Assembly (NCBI GenBank): GCA_027214345.1
Contig: JAPWHR010000022.1
Location: forward strand, 1 to 52,160
Direction: 5' to 3'
DNA: 52,160 nt
From: Comamonadaceae bacterium G21597-S1
Lineage (GTDB): Bacteria; Pseudomonadota; Gammaproteobacteria; Burkholderiales; Burkholderiaceae_C
Shown: positions 50,211 to 52,160 of the stretch, piece by piece
Numbering within the stretch: the first letter of the stretch is position 1
Layout: each line of letters starts with the position of its first letter
Program-made: the position numbers and the translations under genes
The notes under the pieces: generated by a model
What the model was told of the DNA's origin: nothing
Database searches by the model: none
The model's input: the letters and a program-made list of their open reading frames with translations, nothing else

Positions 50211-50827
50211 GCGAACATCTCCTTGAGCTTGTCCATCGCGGCGCGGGTGACCAGCACCTTGCGGTAGTGGACCAGCGACACCGGATCGGCGTACCGCGGC
50301 TCGACAACCAGCACATTGGCCAGGTTGCGCGATGCCAGGTACAGGTTTTCGTCGACCTGGTCGGCGATCACCAGGACCGAGTCCAGGTTCATGGCCTTCA
50401 GGCGTGCGGCGAACGGCTTGGTCTTTGGCGAATCGACCGACAGCGACTCGACCACAGCCAGGCGGCCTTCACGGGCGAGTTGCGAGAAGATCGACGCCAT
50501 GCCGGCGCGGTACATCTTCTTGTTGATCTTCTGGCCGAAATTCTCGTCCGGCATGTTCGGGAAGATCCGGCCGCCTCCGCGCCACAACGGCGAGGACGTC
50601 ATACCGGCACGGGCGCGGCCCGTTCCCTTTTGCTTGAACGGCTTCTTGGTCGAGTGCTTGACCTGTTCGCGGTCTTTCTGGGCACGGGTGCCCTGACGCG
50701 CGTTGGCCTGGAAGGCAACCACGACCTGGTGCACCAGATCTTCGTTGTACTGGCGACCGAATACCGTCTCGGGCGCGTCGAACTTGGACGTCGCCTGGCC
50801 TTGTTCGTTCAGGAGTTCGAGCTGCAT
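50207..50827 (-). CDS. rplD: 50S ribosomal protein L4
   Basis: A 206-residue L4. The loop [20 protein letters not shown] enters the exit tunnel. In E. coli, L4 also represses its own operon through the S10 leader. Here a candidate leader hairpin precedes rplC rather than rpsJ. The start overlaps the last base of rplC. Confidence 0.97.
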   Translation of the reverse strand: MQLELLNEQGQATSKFDAPETVFGRQYNEDLVHQVVVAFQANARQGTRAQKDREQVKHSTKKPFKQKGTGRARAGMTSSPLWRGGGRIFPNMPDENFGQKINKKMYRAGMASIFSQLAREGRLAVVESLSVDSPKTKPFAARLKAMNLDSVLVIADQVDENLYLASRNLANVLVVEPRYADPVSLVHYRKVLVTRAAMDKLKEMFA

Positions 50828-51507
50828 CAGTTCGCTCCTTTCGCGGCAACTGCCTTGGCCTTGACGGCCGGACGGACCGACACGAAACCACCCGAAGCAC
50901 CCGGGATGGCGCCGCGGATCAGCAGCAGCTGGCGCGACTCGTCGATACGGAAGATGTCGAGGTTCTGGGTCGTCACGGTGACATCGCCCAGATGGCCCGT
51001 CATGCGCTTGCCCGGAAACACACGACCGGGATCCTGCGCCATGCCGATCGAGCCGGGAACATTGTGCGAACGGCTGTTACCGTGCGATGCCCGCTGCGAA
51101 GACATGTTGTGACGTTTGATCGTGCCTGCGTAGCCCTTGCCGATGGAGGTGCCTTGCACGTCCACCTTCTGGCCAACCGCGAACACGTCGGTCACCGGAA
51201 CCGACGTTCCGGCTGCGTACTTGGCAGCGGCGTCAGCGGTGACACGGAATTCCTGGATGATTTCGCCGGCTTCCACACCTGCCTTGGCAAGGTGGCCCGC
51301 GGCGGGCTTGGTCACGCGCGAGGCGCGGCGCGAACCGAACGTCACCTGCAGGGCGACGTAGCCGTCGTTCTCTTGGGTTTTGACCTGGGTCACGCGGTTG
51401 TTCGACACATCCACCACCGTGACAGGAACTGCGTCCCCGTCGTCGGTGAATAGGCGCATCATGCCCACCTTGCGGCCCAGCAACCCGAGGGAGTTGCTCA
51501 GACTCAT
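50827..51507 (-). CDS. rplC: 50S ribosomal protein L3
   Basis: A 226-residue L3. It starts [20 protein letters not shown] and contains the long loop [20 protein letters not shown], which nears the peptidyl transferase centre. The ATG at 51507 fits the family. Upstream in-frame codons are leader RNA. A 164-bp gap separates it from rpsJ and holds a promoter-like sequence and hairpins. Confidence 0.97.
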   Translation of the reverse strand: MSLSNSLGLLGRKVGMMRLFTDDGDAVPVTVVDVSNNRVTQVKTQENDGYVALQVTFGSRRASRVTKPAAGHLAKAGVEAGEIIQEFRVTADAAAKYAAGTSVPVTDVFAVGQKVDVQGTSIGKGYAGTIKRHNMSSQRASHGNSRSHNVPGSIGMAQDPGRVFPGKRMTGHLGDVTVTTQNLDIFRIDESRQLLLIRGAIPGASGGFVSVRPAVKAKAVAAKGAN

Positions 51508-51581
51508 TTTTTTCTCCGTAACTTCCACCGGCACGACTTCAATTGGCCGTGCACGTTGTGATGTGAAAGACTGTTGATAAA

Positions 51582-51616
51582 GCTCCGCGGGAAAATGTCG
51601 CCACTTCCCGCAGAGC
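51582..51616 (-). promoter_or_regulatory. 5' leader hairpin of the rplC transcript
   Basis: On the minus strand GCTCTGCGGGAA pairs with TTCCCGCGGAGC (one U-G wobble) over an 11-base loop. The expected start of transcription from the promoter at 51622-51650 falls at its first bases, so the hairpin would form the very 5' end of an mRNA with a ~108-nt leader. It could stabilise the mRNA or be a site for feedback by a ribosomal protein such as L4. Confidence 0.55.
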
Positions 51617-51621
51617 CCGCG

Positions 51622-51650
51622 ATTGTATGCCGGTTGCAATCAACCGGCAA
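51622..51650 (-). promoter_or_regulatory. Candidate promoter between rpsJ and rplC
   Basis: On the minus strand, -35 TTGCCG (51645-51650) and -10 TACAAT (51622-51627) are 17 bp apart, matching the sigma-70 consensus at 4 and 5 of 6 positions. The spacer contains most of a CCGGTTG/CAACCGG hairpin. Confidence 0.65.
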
Positions 51651-51671
51651 GGCATTTCTCGAAATGTTGCC

Positions 51672-51986
51672 TTATTGCAGCTTGATCTCGACGTCGACGC
51701 CGGCCGGCAGGTCGAGCTTCATCAGCGCGTCCACGGTCTTGTCGGTCGGATCCACGATGTCCATCAGGCGCTGGTGGGTGCGGATCTCGAGCTGGTCGCG
51801 GCTGGCCTTGTTGACGTGCGGCGAACGCAGGATGTCGAACCGCTTCATGCGGGTCGGCAACGGCACCGGGCCCTTGACGATCGCGCCGGTGCGCTTGGCG
51901 GTATCGACGATCTCGGCGGCAGACTGGTCGATCAGCTTGTAATCGAATGCCTTGAGGCGGATGCGGATCTTCTGTTTGGTGGCCAT
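51672..51986 (-). CDS. rpsJ: 30S ribosomal protein S10
   Basis: A 104-residue S10 with [18 protein letters not shown] and [20 protein letters not shown]. It acts in the 30S head and, with NusB, in transcription antitermination. It lies 24 bp after tuf, so it is probably co-transcribed with it. Confidence 0.98.
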   Translation of the reverse strand: MATKQKIRIRLKAFDYKLIDQSAAEIVDTAKRTGAIVKGPVPLPTRMKRFDILRSPHVNKASRDQLEIRTHQRLMDIVDPTDKTVDALMKLDLPAGVDVEIKLQ

Positions 51987-52010
51987 GGTAATTCCTCGTA
52001 TGTGTGCGAA

Positions 52011-52160
52011 TTACGCAATGATCTTGGCAACCACACCGGCGCCGACGGTCTTGCCGCCTTCGCGGATCGCGAAACGCAGGCCCTCTTCCATCGCGATCGG
52101 GTTGATCAGCTTGACCGTGATCGACACGTTGTCGCCCGGCATCACCATCTCCTTGCCCTC
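52011..52160 (-). CDS. tuf: Elongation factor Tu, C-terminal part (cut by window edge)
   Basis: The last 49 codons and stop of EF-Tu: [20 protein letters not shown], then [21 protein letters not shown] and KII near the end. The rest lies beyond the window. EF-Tu brings aminoacyl-tRNA to the ribosome. Position before rpsJ is the usual str-S10 junction. Confidence 0.97.
   Translation of the reverse strand, partial: EGKEMVMPGDNVSITVKLINPIAMEEGLRFAIREGGKTVGAGVVAKIIA

Overview
The window is G+C-rich chromosomal DNA from a beta-proteobacterium of the order Burkholderiales, probably Comamonadaceae or close to it. This placement rests on gene content and order: atpIBEFHAGDC, aminotransferase-ybeD-lipB-lipA, EIIA(Man)-HPr-EI, a TAXI-type TRAP transporter and a tuf/S10 ribosomal cluster. 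It also rests on the look of the proteins. No database search was possible, so the genus is not claimed.

Layout. 84-3860 (+): an ATP-grasp ligase next to a C45-type Ntn hydrolase, then a degenerate EAL-HDOD signalling protein. 3867-4130: tandem 108-bp hairpin-bearing repeats. 4291-9149: a TAXI-TRAP uptake system (fused permease, DUF1850 protein, binding protein) with a divergent LysR regulator. 9276-11929 (+): an FAD oxidoreductase, a transglutaminase-like protein and a hypothetical gene with signs of frameshifting. 11938-13086 (-): an astacin-like metalloprotease. 13400-18226 (+): a four-gene MacAB-type tripartite efflux operon. 18269-19309 (-): a DEDDh exonuclease.

19437-23210 is a small genomic island. 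Its ends are a 49-bp copy of the 3' part of a tRNA-Arg(CCG) gene and the intact tRNA gene. It carries hipBA and a NYN-LOTUS ribonuclease-like gene, and no integrase was recognised.

23421-28967 holds a small lipoprotein, a cytochrome c5, a conserved unknown, a YheT-type hydrolase, a SnoaL-like protein and a LemA/TPM/TPM trio. 29092-36277 (-) is the complete F1Fo ATP synthase operon. 36449-39379 (+) is an aminotransferase, ybeD, lipB and lipA. 39473-43679 (-) is a tightly overlapping lipoprotein-MFS-EIIA(Man)-HPr-EI operon. 43791-46412 holds a DUF4197 protein, a cytochrome b561-like protein, a GNAT acetyltransferase and a peroxiredoxin. 46572-52160 (-) is the S10 ribosomal cluster from tuf (partial) to rpsQ, closed by a hairpin terminator. 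It has a strong candidate internal promoter with a 5' leader hairpin between rpsJ and rplC.

Most of the window is housekeeping: ATP synthesis, lipoylation, regulatory PTS and ribosome assembly. The parts most worth a second look are the tRNA-bounded hipBA/NYN-LOTUS island, the ATP-grasp plus C45 hydrolase pair, the hairpin repeats and the rplC leader.
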